Shown here: piece by piece, positions 1-8,379 of the stretch
Position numbering within the stretch: position 1 is the stretch's first letter
Layout: each line of letters begins with the position of its first letter
Origin: an uncultured Draconibacterium sp.
GTDB lineage: Bacteria; Bacteroidota; Bacteroidia; Bacteroidales; Prolixibacteraceae
DNA length: 64,000 nt
Direction of reading: 5' to 3'
Assembly: GCF_963676815.1 (NCBI RefSeq)
Contig: NZ_OY781365.1
Location: 1,460,501 to 1,524,500, forward strand
The notes under the pieces: generated by a model
Seen by the model: the letters and a program-made list of their open reading frames with translations, nothing else
The model's database searches: none
What the model was told of the DNA's origin: nothing
Translations under genes and position numbers: made by a program

Positions 1-180
1 GAAGCTTTTGAGTATGCACAAAAAGCAGCACGAGAAGAAGGTTTGTTTGTTGGAATCTCATCGGGTGCATCGTTGGCAGCCGTTGCCAAAAAAATTAAAG
101 ATCTGCCGAAAGGATCGAGAATTCTTACCTTCTCGTACGATCATGGCGAACGTTACCTGTCAATAGAAGGATTATATTAA
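1..180 (+). CDS. cysK: Cysteine synthase (O-acetylserine sulfhydrylase), C-terminal end only
   Basis: The window opens inside an ORF in frame 1 that runs 59 codons to a TAA. The reading contains GISSGAS followed by AAVAKKI and ends GERYLS-IEGLY, the pattern of the C-terminal part of the PLP-dependent fold-type II cysteine synthases that make cysteine from O-acetylserine and sulfide in the cytoplasm. The catalytic lysine and the PLP phosphate loop would lie upstream, outside the window. CysK and CysM cannot be separated reliably from this fragment; CysK is the more likely. It is followed by a strong hairpin terminator, so it is the last gene of its transcript. Confidence 0.85.
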   Translation, partial: EAFEYAQKAAREEGLFVGISSGASLAAVAKKIKDLPKGSRILTFSYDHGERYLSIEGLY

Positions 181-201
181 AACTAACTTCAATATACAGT
201 T

Positions 202-231
202 AAGGGAATCATTCAATTGAGTGGTTCCCTT
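202..231 (+). terminator. Rho-independent terminator after cysK
   Basis: A 13-bp stem, AAGGGAA...TTCCCTT extended inward by TCATTC/GAGTGG with two G-T wobbles, closes an AATT loop and is followed by a T-rich run (TTTATTTTA). It lies 21 bp after the cysK stop. Confidence 0.8.
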
Positions 232-414
232 TTATTTTACCCCTTTAACACTAATCAAGCAAATCTATCAAACAAAAGTTTACTGTCTGTTGTTTCTTTG
301 TTTAAATTAATAAAACTAATAATGAAACGAGCATACAAATAAGTACCTCTATAACATAGGAGTACAATGATGCGAGTTACATGAGTTGCCTTAAAAATAA
401 ACGATTATAAACGA

Positions 415-885
415 ATGAAAGGATTAACTATGTTTTTAACCGGATTGATTGTAGGAATTCTTTTAACCATTATAATGATTGTGGTTATTCTACCGAAACA
501 AATGTTTGTGGTAAACGAAAGTAAACTGGGTTTTGACGAAACAGTTGCAGCCATTGAACAATCGGCAAAAGACAACGACTGGAGTATGCCGCATTTATAT
601 GATTTGCAGGCAACTATGAAGAAACATGGTTTTGAAGTGAAACCGGTAAAAGTATTTTCACTGTGTAAACCGGATCATGCTTACCAAATTTTAAGCAGCG
701 ACCACGAGCGTGTTGTCTCAGCATTGATGCCGTGTCGTGTTGCAGTATACGAACGTGATGGAAAAACCTATATTTCGATGTTGAATTCGGGACTATTCTC
801 GAAATTTATGGGAAACAAAGTAAAAACCGTTATGGGGGCTGCAAGCGAAGAGAATAAACAAATACTTGCACCCGTTATTAAATAA
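415..885 (+). CDS. DUF302 domain protein with N-terminal membrane anchor
   Basis: 156 residues. Residues 4-27 form one hydrophobic helix, an uncleaved anchor or signal anchor. The rest matches the DUF302 (TT1751-like) pattern: GFDETVAAIEQSAKDNDW near residue 40, a VFSLCKP segment near 80, and ALMPCRVAVYE-DGKTYIS near 102-120. DUF302 proteins are small alpha/beta proteins of unknown biochemical role, often found beside metal or redox genes. The next gene, 14 bp downstream, is a heavy-metal-associated domain lipoprotein, so the two probably share a transcript. The two cysteines, in SLCKP and MPCRV, could be metal or redox active, but this is inference. The family call is firm; the function is unknown. 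Confidence 0.75.
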   Translation: MKGLTMFLTGLIVGILLTIIMIVVILPKQMFVVNESKLGFDETVAAIEQSAKDNDWSMPHLYDLQATMKKHGFEVKPVKVFSLCKPDHAYQILSSDHERVVSALMPCRVAVYERDGKTYISMLNSGLFSKFMGNKVKTVMGAASEENKQILAPVIK

Positions 886-899
886 AAACTAAAAATACC

Positions 900-1208
900 A
901 TGAAAAAACTATTTTATCTAATTGTCCTTTTAGGATTTGTTGCCTGTAATTCAGGAGCACAAAAAAATGCAGAAGTAGCACAACCGGAGCAAATTGTTGA
1001 AGCCACCATTGATATTGGCGGATTGCATTGCGATGCCTGCGTGGCCTCGGTAGAGAAAGGAGTAAACACCCTAAATGGGATTGAAACTGTAAAAGTGACA
1101 CTCGCCGATTCAACTGCCATTGTTACATACAATGCTTCAGCCGTATCAATCGATGAAATTGAAAAAAGCATTGAAAAGCGCGGCTATACTATAAAAGCAG
1201 TAAAGTAA
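900..1208 (+). CDS. Heavy-metal-associated (HMA) domain lipoprotein
   Basis: 102 residues. A lipoprotein signal ends at GFVAC (Cys16). A single ferredoxin-like HMA domain spans about residues 33-102 with the metal motif GLHCDAC (Cys44, Cys47), a variant of the usual GMTCxxC. It ends IEKRGYTIKAVK, the normal last strand of the fold. This predicts a lipid-anchored periplasmic or surface metal-binding protein (Cu, Hg or Zn type). Cytosolic copper chaperones share the fold but lack a lipobox, so a role in envelope metal capture or sensing is inferred. It follows the DUF302 gene by 14 bp. No P-type ATPase lies nearby. Confidence 0.8.
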   Translation: MKKLFYLIVLLGFVACNSGAQKNAEVAQPEQIVEATIDIGGLHCDACVASVEKGVNTLNGIETVKVTLADSTAIVTYNASAVSIDEIEKSIEKRGYTIKAVK

Positions 1209-1322
1209 GCCATCCGGAACAGGTAAGACACTACTGTTCACAACGTTCTGGTGATAACTCACCAGGTTTTTCGGCATAATATTTGTAAAATTCCGTACAT
1301 TGCACAAAAGCCACAGAAAACG

Positions 1323-1475
1323 ATGAAAGAGAATTTTAAAAACGGGAAACAGGAATTGACAGAAACAGGGCCGGTATGGAACGTTAAAATCGACATTCCA
1401 ACTTCGGTTTCTGAAAATTCAATTCGGCTTTACAAAAAAGCCAGGAAACTAAAATTGAAAGTAATTTTGAATTAA
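1323..1475 (+). CDS. Small basic hypothetical protein (50 aa)
   Basis: The ORF is open from an ATG at 1251, but the internal ATG at 1323 gives a more plausible lysine-rich protein of 50 residues (MKENFKNGKQELTETG...). The leader translated from 1251 looks like spacer sequence. The stop is followed within 4 bp by a strong terminator hairpin, which supports real transcription ending here. No domain is recognised. The C-terminus (KKARKLKLKV) is strongly basic. It could be a nucleic-acid-binding peptide or a chance ORF before a terminator that serves the upstream genes. Confidence 0.4.
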   Translation: MKENFKNGKQELTETGPVWNVKIDIPTSVSENSIRLYKKARKLKLKVILN

Positions 1476-1478
1476 ATA

Positions 1479-1511
1479 AAAAGCTTTGACCGAGATTGGA
1501 TCAAAGCTTTT
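1479..1511. terminator. Bidirectional Rho-independent terminator
   Basis: An 11-bp perfect stem AAAAGCTTTGA/TCAAAGCTTTT, with CC/GG continuing it past a one-base bulge, is flanked by A-runs on the left and T8 on the right. It can stop the plus-strand genes and, on the minus strand, the exporter operon that ends at 1539. Confidence 0.85.
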
Positions 1512-1538
1512 TTTTATTCTATTTTATTGGGTCAATTG

Positions 1539-2738
1539 TCACTTTCTTATTTTCCCAACATACAGCCGAATATAGAAATAGGCAATTGTCAGAAAAGCAT
1601 AACTCCCGGCCTGTATATACAACTTTAGTACCTCTGTTTTAACTTCTGTAATTCCCACGCCCATTGTGCGTAATCGCAAGTAGGCAGGAACAGTCGTTGT
1701 TCCGGGTAAGATTTTGGATAAACCTACCAACCAATCGGGCATAGCCGAAACCGGCCACGAAATACCACTCAGAAATAAGGCGATCGGAGACAAGAACATC
1801 ATAAATACAATCGCCGACTCGCGATGTTTAAAGAATGTTGACAGACCAATTCCTAAGAATATTACCGACAATAAGAACGGAAATAATAACATCAGCACAT
1901 CGAACATATTCCCTTTGTCGGGATAGTTGAACCAATGATGAATAATGATCACTGCCAGGCAAATATTAAATGCAGAGATGAGCAAATACGCTCCAACCCT
2001 GCCAAAAATCAATGGAACAATCTCGCGCCTGCGTTTATTCTCCGGCAACTTAAATGGGGAGGCTTTTGATTCGGAAAAAGTACCGCCCATAATTCCAATA
2101 CCGATAAGCAAGGTTTGCTGAATGATGATAATGATTAATCCCGGCATAATAAAACTACCATATGATCCTGCAGGAATGTAAAGCATGTGCGTTTGGATAC
2201 TTAACGGACTAGCCGAAACTTTTGCCTGTCGTAACGATTTCCCTTCGGCCAAATAATGTTGCACGCCCACTCCTGCACCAAAATAAGCATTCACCGTTTG
2301 TGCCGCCGTATAGAATGTTTTGTATTTTAACAGGTAACTGCCATCGGCATAAACAGCAACATTGGCCTGCTTCGTTGACAATACATTTTTCTGAAATCCT
2401 TTTGGGATAAGCAAAACACCATCAATTTTATTGGACATAAAAAGTTCTTCAGCCTCTTTCAGGCTTTGCGGATTACAGGAAACCTCCACTTCGCGCGAAG
2501 CATCCAACATGTTTGTGAATTTCCGGCTGGTAGCTGTTTGATCTAAATCCACAACTCCGACTGGCAAATCGGTCAGCACTTCGTTAAAATATCCGAACGA
2601 ATATAACAATGGATAAATTAATAATGCCCCGACCAAAATCAACACAGCCCCACTATCCGAAAAAATAGCTTTCAATTCATTCTTAAAATGAATCGCCATT
2701 AACTCGAAGCTGCTTATTTTATTCTTGTCTTTCGTCAT
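1539..2738 (-). CDS. ABC-2 type transporter permease (second of the pair)
   Basis: 399 residues. One helix near residues 32-51 is followed by a large extracytoplasmic domain (about 52-200) and five C-terminal helices from about 205 to 395. This is the YhhJ/YbhR-type ABC-2 permease topology of multidrug exporters. It is the last gene of an operon: TetR, TolC, HlyD, permease, permease. Its start is 5 bp after the previous permease stop. The two permeases are paralogous in layout (402 and 399 residues) and probably form a heterodimer in the inner membrane. No ATP-binding subunit is encoded beside them. The substrate is unknown. Confidence 0.85.
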   Translation of the reverse strand: MTKDKNKISSFELMAIHFKNELKAIFSDSGAVLILVGALLIYPLLYSFGYFNEVLTDLPVGVVDLDQTATSRKFTNMLDASREVEVSCNPQSLKEAEELFMSNKIDGVLLIPKGFQKNVLSTKQANVAVYADGSYLLKYKTFYTAAQTVNAYFGAGVGVQHYLAEGKSLRQAKVSASPLSIQTHMLYIPAGSYGSFIMPGLIIIIIQQTLLIGIGIMGGTFSESKASPFKLPENKRRREIVPLIFGRVGAYLLISAFNICLAVIIIHHWFNYPDKGNMFDVLMLLFPFLLSVIFLGIGLSTFFKHRESAIVFMMFLSPIALFLSGISWPVSAMPDWLVGLSKILPGTTTVPAYLRLRTMGVGITEVKTEVLKLYIQAGSYAFLTIAYFYIRLYVGKIRK

Positions 2739-2743
2739 AGTTA

Positions 2744-3925
2744 CTATTGTTTTCCCCAGTATTTCGGATCGTTCAAGCTCTTCTTATACAGTTTAAATGC
2801 AGCCATCCCCGACAGCATAAACAGGATAATGTAACACAAATACGGCAAGGCTTCTTTTATTGGTGCACCGCGTAACGATTGTGAAATAAATAGTTTCTCC
2901 CACCAGGTAAAGGGGAAAATGGCTGTAAGTACTTTCACAAACGGCATCATTCCTTCAATCGGGAAAGTGAGTCCTGAAAAGGTAATTCCCATCATTATAT
3001 ATGCACTCCCGACCGACAGCGACAAACGCAGGTTTTTGGTTACAGCAACGAATATCAAACCCAGCATTTGATAGGCGAGAATCGTGATAAACTGCCCGCA
3101 AAAAATAATGACAAAGCTGCCGTTCAACGGCATGCATTCAACCACGTATAGCAGATAAGCAATTAACATTGCAAAACCCGAATAAATAACGGTGTACGGA
3201 AAAAGTTTCCCAACAATTGCCATACGCACACTGTTGTTTCCGGCCTCTAACAAACTTAACCCGGTTCCACGTTTCAGTTCATTACCAAAGGTGTAAACCG
3301 AACTCATAAAGGCAAACAAAAACAGGGTGAAATAAAGCATTGCTGAATTAAGAAAGTAGGCGTAATTTGTATACGGATTGAACAAAACATGCTTTTGAAT
3401 TTGCACAGGAACAACCCGTGCCTTAGCCTTTTGAGCATTGTTACCGTTAAGTGCCAGCTTTTTAATCTGAATTCCGGCCGATAAAGTATTTAGCGTGGTT
3501 AATACCGAACGCTGCACAACACCTGCAACCGTTACATTTGTTCCGTTAATGTAAACCGGAACCGGTGCTTCAACTCCCTGAAATACTTTTTTCTCCAGCT
3601 CGTTCGGCAAAACTACAATTGCCTGAACAAGGCCTTGTTTTAGCCATTCCTGCGCCTGAAACATATCCGGTGCCCCGGCAACAATCTCTACATCTGGCGA
3701 GGCGTTTAAAGCATTTCCTACTTTTACGGAAAGTGATGAATTATCCTGATCGACCAAAGCAATCGGCAATCGTTTTGTCGCTCCTTGCTGAAAAATAAAA
3801 AAGAGCAGCAGAATACCCATGATCGGCCCGAATAAAAGCAGAAACCGATAGGCCGGATTTTGCTGAATCCGCCTGGCCTCACGAACCATTACTTCGAAAA
3901 TAGGATGTCTCTTTTTCCCCTCCAT
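2744..3925 (-). CDS. ABC-2 type transporter permease (first of the pair)
   Basis: 393 residues from the ATG at 3925. A longer version starting at 3952 would overlap the upstream adaptor gene by 26 bp, and its extra residues (MLPYPKQSK) are translated mostly from the adaptor's 3' end, so the shorter start is preferred. One N-terminal helix (FLLLFGPIMGILLLFFIF), an extracytoplasmic domain of about 150 residues, and a C-terminal block of about five helices match the ABC-2 family. It pairs with the downstream permease and works with the HlyD adaptor and TolC channel to export an unknown compound across both membranes. Confidence 0.85.
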   Translation of the reverse strand: MEGKKRHPIFEVMVREARRIQQNPAYRFLLLFGPIMGILLLFFIFQQGATKRLPIALVDQDNSSLSVKVGNALNASPDVEIVAGAPDMFQAQEWLKQGLVQAIVVLPNELEKKVFQGVEAPVPVYINGTNVTVAGVVQRSVLTTLNTLSAGIQIKKLALNGNNAQKAKARVVPVQIQKHVLFNPYTNYAYFLNSAMLYFTLFLFAFMSSVYTFGNELKRGTGLSLLEAGNNSVRMAIVGKLFPYTVIYSGFAMLIAYLLYVVECMPLNGSFVIIFCGQFITILAYQMLGLIFVAVTKNLRLSLSVGSAYIMMGITFSGLTFPIEGMMPFVKVLTAIFPFTWWEKLFISQSLRGAPIKEALPYLCYIILFMLSGMAAFKLYKKSLNDPKYWGKQ

Positions 3926-3926
3926 T

Positions 3927-4913
3927 TTACTTTGTTTCGGGTAAGGTAACAACGGCAGTCATTCCGGGACGCAAACCTTCAATTTTGGTCACGGGACGCG
4001 CCTCAATTTCAAACGATTTTAGATCAAACTCTCCCGAAGTTTTGGTTGCGTTCCAACGGGCAAAATCGGCGGATGGACTAATGTATTTCACTTTAAAATC
4101 GAACTCCTGTCCATCAAGACCGGGAATAACGGCTTCAAACACACTTCCCATTTTAAAATAAGTCATATAATCTTCGCGGATGTAAAGTGTTACCCAAATA
4201 TCATCGAGATCGAGAATAGTTACTACCGGGAAACCGGTTGCAACCAATTCTCCTTCTTCAACATTTACTCCCGACACTTCACCGTCCGCAATAGCGTTAA
4301 TTGTTGTTTCTTCCAGGTAAGCTTCCACTTCGGCAATGGCAGCATCGGCACGTTTTACCATTGCAGCAGCTGCCTCTTTATCTTCGTCGCGGGCACCCTT
4401 TTCAGCTTTCTGCCAAATGGCTTTCGCCGCATTTGCTGTTTCGCGGGCGGCTTTCATTTGTGTCTCAACCTCGTCGCGTTTTTGTGCCGGCACCACTCCT
4501 TCATCGAATAAATTCTGAATGCGTGCAAATGTCTTTTCTGCAAACTGGGCAGCTGCCTCGGCTTTTACATATGTACTGTAGGCTGCGGTAATATCCTCTT
4601 GCTGTGCTCCGTTTTGTGCTTTGCGGCTTTGTGCGCTTGCTGCTGTGCGGGCGGCATTTGCATTAGCCAGTTTGGCATTAATCTCGGGGCTATCAATTGA
4701 AAAAATAAAGTCGCCCTTTTTAACTTTCTGTCCACGGTCAACAGCAACTTTCTGTATTCTGCCGGGAACTTTTGAGGCAATATTGTATTGCTGAGCCTCA
4801 ACCTCTCCTTGCAGAATTACAGGCTCGGGTTTGGTTACAACAATAAATGTGTACACTATAAATGCTACGATAGCTACAAGTACAATTATTGAGCTTAACG
4901 TCTTCTTATTCAT
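3927..4913 (-). CDS. HlyD/EmrA-family periplasmic adaptor
   Basis: 328 residues. An N-terminal membrane anchor (residues 7-26) precedes the first half of a barrel-sandwich domain (VPGRIQKVAVDRGQKVKKG near 50-70). An alpha-hairpin rich in Ala, Lys and Glu (about 80-200) follows. Then comes the second lipoyl half (TTINAIADGEVSGVNVEEGE) and a C-terminal beta-barrel ending LRPGMTAVVTLP. This is the membrane fusion protein that bridges the inner-membrane permeases to the TolC channel. It starts 23 bp after the TolC stop and runs into the first permease with a 1-bp gap, so the genes are cotranscribed. Confidence 0.9.
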   Translation of the reverse strand: MNKKTLSSIIVLVAIVAFIVYTFIVVTKPEPVILQGEVEAQQYNIASKVPGRIQKVAVDRGQKVKKGDFIFSIDSPEINAKLANANAARTAASAQSRKAQNGAQQEDITAAYSTYVKAEAAAQFAEKTFARIQNLFDEGVVPAQKRDEVETQMKAARETANAAKAIWQKAEKGARDEDKEAAAAMVKRADAAIAEVEAYLEETTINAIADGEVSGVNVEEGELVATGFPVVTILDLDDIWVTLYIREDYMTYFKMGSVFEAVIPGLDGQEFDFKVKYISPSADFARWNATKTSGEFDLKSFEIEARPVTKIEGLRPGMTAVVTLPETK

Positions 4914-4936
4914 ATCCTCTGTTTTTGCTTTTGTTT

Positions 4937-6463
4937 TTAAAGTGATTCGGTTACAGTATTATCTCCACTTGAGAAATCGATGTATTGTTCGGGAACACCC
5001 GCTGTTTGAAGGAAATTCGCCAAACCAACATCGTAATTGTATAAAACACTAAGGCGTAATGTTTTTACTTGCAATACTTTTGTGGTGGCCTCAACCACAT
5101 CGGTAGAAGTTGCAAATCCTTCGTTAAAGGCTGTCTCGGTACTTTGGCGGTATTCGTTTGCCAACTCAAGCGTTGTTTCCAATTCGGTTTTTTGCTCCAT
5201 TTGCATTTGCAATTCGTTGTAAAGTTTTACCAAATACGCTTCCAAATCGTTGTTGGCTTTTTGCTCCGCGTATTCAACCTGGTTGTGCAAAGTTTCGCTG
5301 GCCAAAATGTTGTTTTTGCGACTCATTCCCTCAAACAAATTCCACTTCATTCCAATACCAAGCTCCCATTCGGGCATGTAAGGAGAAAAGTTTTTATCGG
5401 CAATGTTGTAATTTCCCATTGCTGCAATAGTTGGTAAATATTCGTTTTTTTCTACCCGGTGTTTTATCTCAACAAGCTCCTTTTTCCCTTGTATCTGTTT
5501 CAGTTGAGGATTTAACTCTTTGGCCCGATCAAGCCATGCAGCCAGTCCGGTTAATTCGTTATTGATAAACAAATTATTAGCCGGAATAACCTGCCCGATC
5601 GAATCGGTAGCCAATGTTGCTTTTAAGCCGGTACGTAATATTTCAACATTCCGAACTGCCTGCTTCACTTCGCGTTCTGCCTCACTTTTTGCCACCTCGG
5701 CATGCAGTAATTCAACTTTTGCAATCATTCCGTTATCGAATAATTTTTTTGCATCGTTGTAGTGGCTCTCCATACTTTTCAGCATTTCTTTACGAAGTTT
5801 TTCCACCTGCAATCCGAGGGCAAGCCCATAATAACGCGTAACCAGCTCCGTGAGCAGAACACCTTCAGCATGACGCAATTCCTGCTGGCTAATACCCAGG
5901 TTTACCTCGGCAGCCTGGTTCGCTCCATTAATTTTGCTTCCGGCATAAATTGGCATCGCAAAACTCGCTGTCAGCAATGCAAAATTCTTTTCCTGGATAA
6001 TTTCATCCCAGTCGTGGGCTGCAATCTCTTCGCCTCCTTCAAGTAATTGCTGACGTACGATTTGCGTACTCATGTCGTCACTCAAATAAGGATACATCGC
6101 ATTGGTTGCCGGATCGGGATTTGGCACACCACTAAAAACACCGTAATTACCAAGTGTTTCGTACAAGGGACTAATGGCTTCACCTACAGGAGTTAAATCA
6201 AGATGCAAGGGATCGGACATTGCCACGGCGGTTGCATTCAGCGAAACCTGCGGCAAACGCATTCCTCTTTTCGACTTGATCTCGAATTCTTTCTGCCTGA
6301 TCTCTTCTTTTTGGCGTAACAGTGCCGGATTTTGTTCCAGCATAATTTGCATGGCCTGATCGAATGACAACAATTGGTCCTGTGGCTGCCCGTGAACCGT
6401 TATTCCCACTACCAACAGCAGCAAGAATAATAAAACTGTTTTCTGTTGTTTAATTGTTTTCAT
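4937..6463 (-). CDS. TolC-family outer-membrane efflux protein
   Basis: 508 residues. The signal peptide is about residues 1-26 (cleavage near TVHGQ). Two OEP repeats of long amphipathic helices with ALG, EL and AE-rich heptads follow, including LLTELVTRYYGLALGLQVEKLRK split by beta segments. The Asn-rich N-terminal part (QIMLEQNPALLRQKEE) is typical of TolC homologues. It forms the trimeric outer-membrane duct for the exporter encoded downstream. The gene lies 33 bp after the TetR gene, in the same direction. Confidence 0.9.
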   Translation of the reverse strand: MKTIKQQKTVLLFLLLLVVGITVHGQPQDQLLSFDQAMQIMLEQNPALLRQKEEIRQKEFEIKSKRGMRLPQVSLNATAVAMSDPLHLDLTPVGEAISPLYETLGNYGVFSGVPNPDPATNAMYPYLSDDMSTQIVRQQLLEGGEEIAAHDWDEIIQEKNFALLTASFAMPIYAGSKINGANQAAEVNLGISQQELRHAEGVLLTELVTRYYGLALGLQVEKLRKEMLKSMESHYNDAKKLFDNGMIAKVELLHAEVAKSEAEREVKQAVRNVEILRTGLKATLATDSIGQVIPANNLFINNELTGLAAWLDRAKELNPQLKQIQGKKELVEIKHRVEKNEYLPTIAAMGNYNIADKNFSPYMPEWELGIGMKWNLFEGMSRKNNILASETLHNQVEYAEQKANNDLEAYLVKLYNELQMQMEQKTELETTLELANEYRQSTETAFNEGFATSTDVVEATTKVLQVKTLRLSVLYNYDVGLANFLQTAGVPEQYIDFSSGDNTVTESL

Positions 6464-6496
6464 TTCTGGTATTGTAAGCTGTATTTTATTGTTTTC

Positions 6497-7075
6497 TTAT
6501 TTCAAGAACTTAAAAATCATCTTTAACAAATGCTGAATATCTGATTCGGTAATTGTTTCCTGATGACCGTGTTTATATTTTTGATTGATAAACTGAATGG
6601 TGAGCAGCACTAAAACCAAATACAAATCACTAACTGTTAGCTCGTTATCAAACGTATCGTTTGACCGGCCAATCTGCAGCAACTTGTCGATTAACGTTAA
6701 GGTATTTTCATGAATTTCCTGATCGATTATAAATGTATAATCGTTGGTTAGCACGTATAAAAACTTCACCCGGATGGGCTGTTCATTAGCATACTGCACA
6801 AAATGACGAATCAGGTTTTCAATAGTTTCAAAAACTGGTTTTTCAGGTACTATTAAGGTTTCAAAAAAGCCGAACACTTCGCTGTAAACCTCTTGTAAAA
6901 TGGTATTTACCAGCTCGTACTTACCTTTGTAATGCATATAAAAATAGCCTGATGCCACTTGTGCATCTGTTGAAATCAATGCCACCGAAGCTCCTCCAAA
7001 ACCATTATCAACCACCAGTTTCATGGTCGACTGTTTTAGTCTGTCAATTTTTGTTTGATCTGTAATTCGTGCCAT
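6497..7075 (-). CDS. TetR-family transcriptional repressor of the exporter operon
   Basis: 192 residues. An N-terminal helix-turn-helix (about residues 5-50, with VDNGFGGASVALIST and SGYFYMHYKGKYELV) matches TetR. The C-terminal ligand-binding half is helical and not recognisable by substrate. It is the first gene of the exporter operon and stands just behind a Bacteroidota -7 box and a 14-bp perfect palindrome. The natural reading is autorepression and control of the downstream TolC-HlyD-permease genes, released by the exported compound. The signalling ligand is unknown. Confidence 0.9.
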   Translation of the reverse strand: MARITDQTKIDRLKQSTMKLVVDNGFGGASVALISTDAQVASGYFYMHYKGKYELVNTILQEVYSEVFGFFETLIVPEKPVFETIENLIRHFVQYANEQPIRVKFLYVLTNDYTFIIDQEIHENTLTLIDKLLQIGRSNDTFDNELTVSDLYLVLVLLTIQFINQKYKHGHQETITESDIQHLLKMIFKFLK

Positions 7076-7090
7076 ATCTTCGAATTAATA

Positions 7091-7120
7091 AATGAACGTT
7101 CATTCATTTATGCAAATGTA
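7091..7120 (-). promoter_or_regulatory. Promoter and TetR-type operator for the exporter operon
   Basis: On the minus strand a perfect TACATTTG box (plus positions 7113-7120) matches the Bacteroidota -7 consensus TAnnTTTG. About 9 bp downstream of it lies a 14-bp perfect palindrome AATGAACGTTCATT (7091-7104), the usual form of a TetR operator, with a partial extra half-site ATTCATTT next to it. The operator would cover the transcription start. No clear -33 TTTG was found. Confidence 0.7.
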
Positions 7121-7199
7121 ATGGCTTTTTAATAATGGCTGGTGGTTCTTTTACTGAAATGATAAAATTTTAGGATGAAATAACATTAACAAGCACAAA

Positions 7200-7227
7200 A
7201 AAACCGGATTCATATGAATCCGGTTTT
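7200..7227 (-). terminator. Perfect 28-bp palindromic terminator
   Basis: A 14+14-bp perfect inverted repeat (half-site AAAACCGGATTCAT) lies 19 bp past the stop of the sugar isomerase-like gene. Read on the minus strand it ends in T-rich sequence (TTTTTTTG). It isolates this gene from the TetR promoter just beyond. Confidence 0.8.
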
Positions 7228-7246
7228 CAGTGAAAATATTGTTTGC

Positions 7247-8185
7247 TTAAACAAAAAGCTTCGCATTAATATTATCGATACTTGCTTCTACACCTTCAAA
7301 AGGTTTTCCGTTACCCTGGTTGTCGTCTTCAACAAAGAAGTATTTCATACCAGCTGTTTCACGAGCATCGTAAATTCGTTTATAATCTGCAACACCGGCA
7401 CCAACAGAAACAATATCGTCTTTGTCTACAGTATAGAATGGTTCAACAACCTCGTCGCCCATGCCTTTAAAATGAAGCAGCTGGAAGCGTCCCGGATATT
7501 TATTGAACATCTCAACAGGATCCTGACCTGCTTTCATTGCCCAATAGCAATCCAATTCCATAGTAATCAAATCGGCATCCATTTCTTTCAGGAATACATC
7601 GTAGTAAGGTACCATTCCGTCGGTTGGTTTAAACTCGAAGTTATGGTTATGGTAACCAAACTGAATACCCACATTTTTCATGATCTCACCAACTTTATTC
7701 CACTCGGCAATCATTTTTTTGTAGGTTTCAATATTACGGTCTTTTTCTTCTATCCAAGGCTGAACACAAAATTCTACACCAATTTCGGCGTGTGCATCGG
7801 CCATTTTCTGAGCGCTTGCTGTAGTAATTCCTTCGGCTTCAACACTGGTATGGCTACTTACCACTTTCATTCCATTGTCTTCTACCATTTTTTGGAATTC
7901 TTTTGGCTCAACGCCATAAAATTTACCATCGGCATACGAAGCCATTTCAACAAATTTGTATCCCATATCGGCAATTTTCTTCAACGAACCGGCTGCATCG
8001 GCTGCCATTGCATCGCGAATACTGTACAGCTGAAGACCAACACCCATTCCGGTTGCTGCTTTTACTACCTCTGCTGCTTGCTCAACAGGTTTCTTTCCAC
8101 CCGAGCCGCAAGCATAAGTTCCAAGTGCCAAAACACCTACTGTACCTGCCGTAGAAATTCTCAGAAATTCTCTTCTATTCTTCAT
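7247..8185 (-). CDS. Sugar phosphate isomerase/epimerase-like TIM-barrel protein, Tat lipoprotein
   Basis: 312 residues. The N-terminus carries a twin-arginine motif (NRREFLR), a hydrophobic stretch and a lipobox ending at Cys26, so export by Tat and lipidation are predicted. The rest is a xylose isomerase-like AP-endonuclease 2 barrel: LQLYSIRDAM near 53, GYKFVEMASY, HNHNFEF near 176, MELDCYWA near 210, QLLHFKG near 236. Family members bind a divalent metal through Glu, Asp and His in the barrel and act on sugars or inositols. The substrate is unknown. A long antisense ORF here is a shadow. Confidence 0.85.
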   Translation of the reverse strand: MKNRREFLRISTAGTVGVLALGTYACGSGGKKPVEQAAEVVKAATGMGVGLQLYSIRDAMAADAAGSLKKIADMGYKFVEMASYADGKFYGVEPKEFQKMVEDNGMKVVSSHTSVEAEGITTASAQKMADAHAEIGVEFCVQPWIEEKDRNIETYKKMIAEWNKVGEIMKNVGIQFGYHNHNFEFKPTDGMVPYYDVFLKEMDADLITMELDCYWAMKAGQDPVEMFNKYPGRFQLLHFKGMGDEVVEPFYTVDKDDIVSVGAGVADYKRIYDARETAGMKYFFVEDDNQGNGKPFEGVEASIDNINAKLFV

Positions 8186-8269
8186 GATTCTTGCTTTAGT
8201 TAGTTATACTGTATAAAATTTATTTCATTTAGAACTCTAAAAATAATGAGTTATTTTTTTGAGAGGGAC

Positions 8270-8302
8270 TAAAATTATAAAGATTTTGCAGAAAATACCA
8301 AA
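8270..8302 (-). promoter_or_regulatory. Candidate Bacteroidota promoter for the isomerase-like gene
   Basis: On the minus strand a TTTG (8299-8302) is separated by 21 bp from TAATTTTA (8270-8277), a 7 of 8 match to TAnnTTTG. The start codon is about 85 bp further on. Confidence 0.45.
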
Positions 8303-8379
8303 TTCAGTCGAATATGTCGTAGTTACACAACAACAATTAATAAGAGCGTTACGCAATGCTTATTATTTTTTTAGATGAA

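Noticed and set aside
7214..8203. A 329-codon plus-strand ORF opposite the isomerase-like gene
   Set aside because: It is antisense to a gene with a Tat signal, lipobox and clear family motifs, and its translation is rich in Phe, His, Cys and Asn with no domain. It is a shadow frame.
8338..8365. Inverted repeat TAATAAG...CTTATTA with an inner GCG/CGC stem
   Set aside because: Short and AT-rich; the T-run is on the plus side, where no gene reads through it, so a terminator for the patatin gene is not supported.
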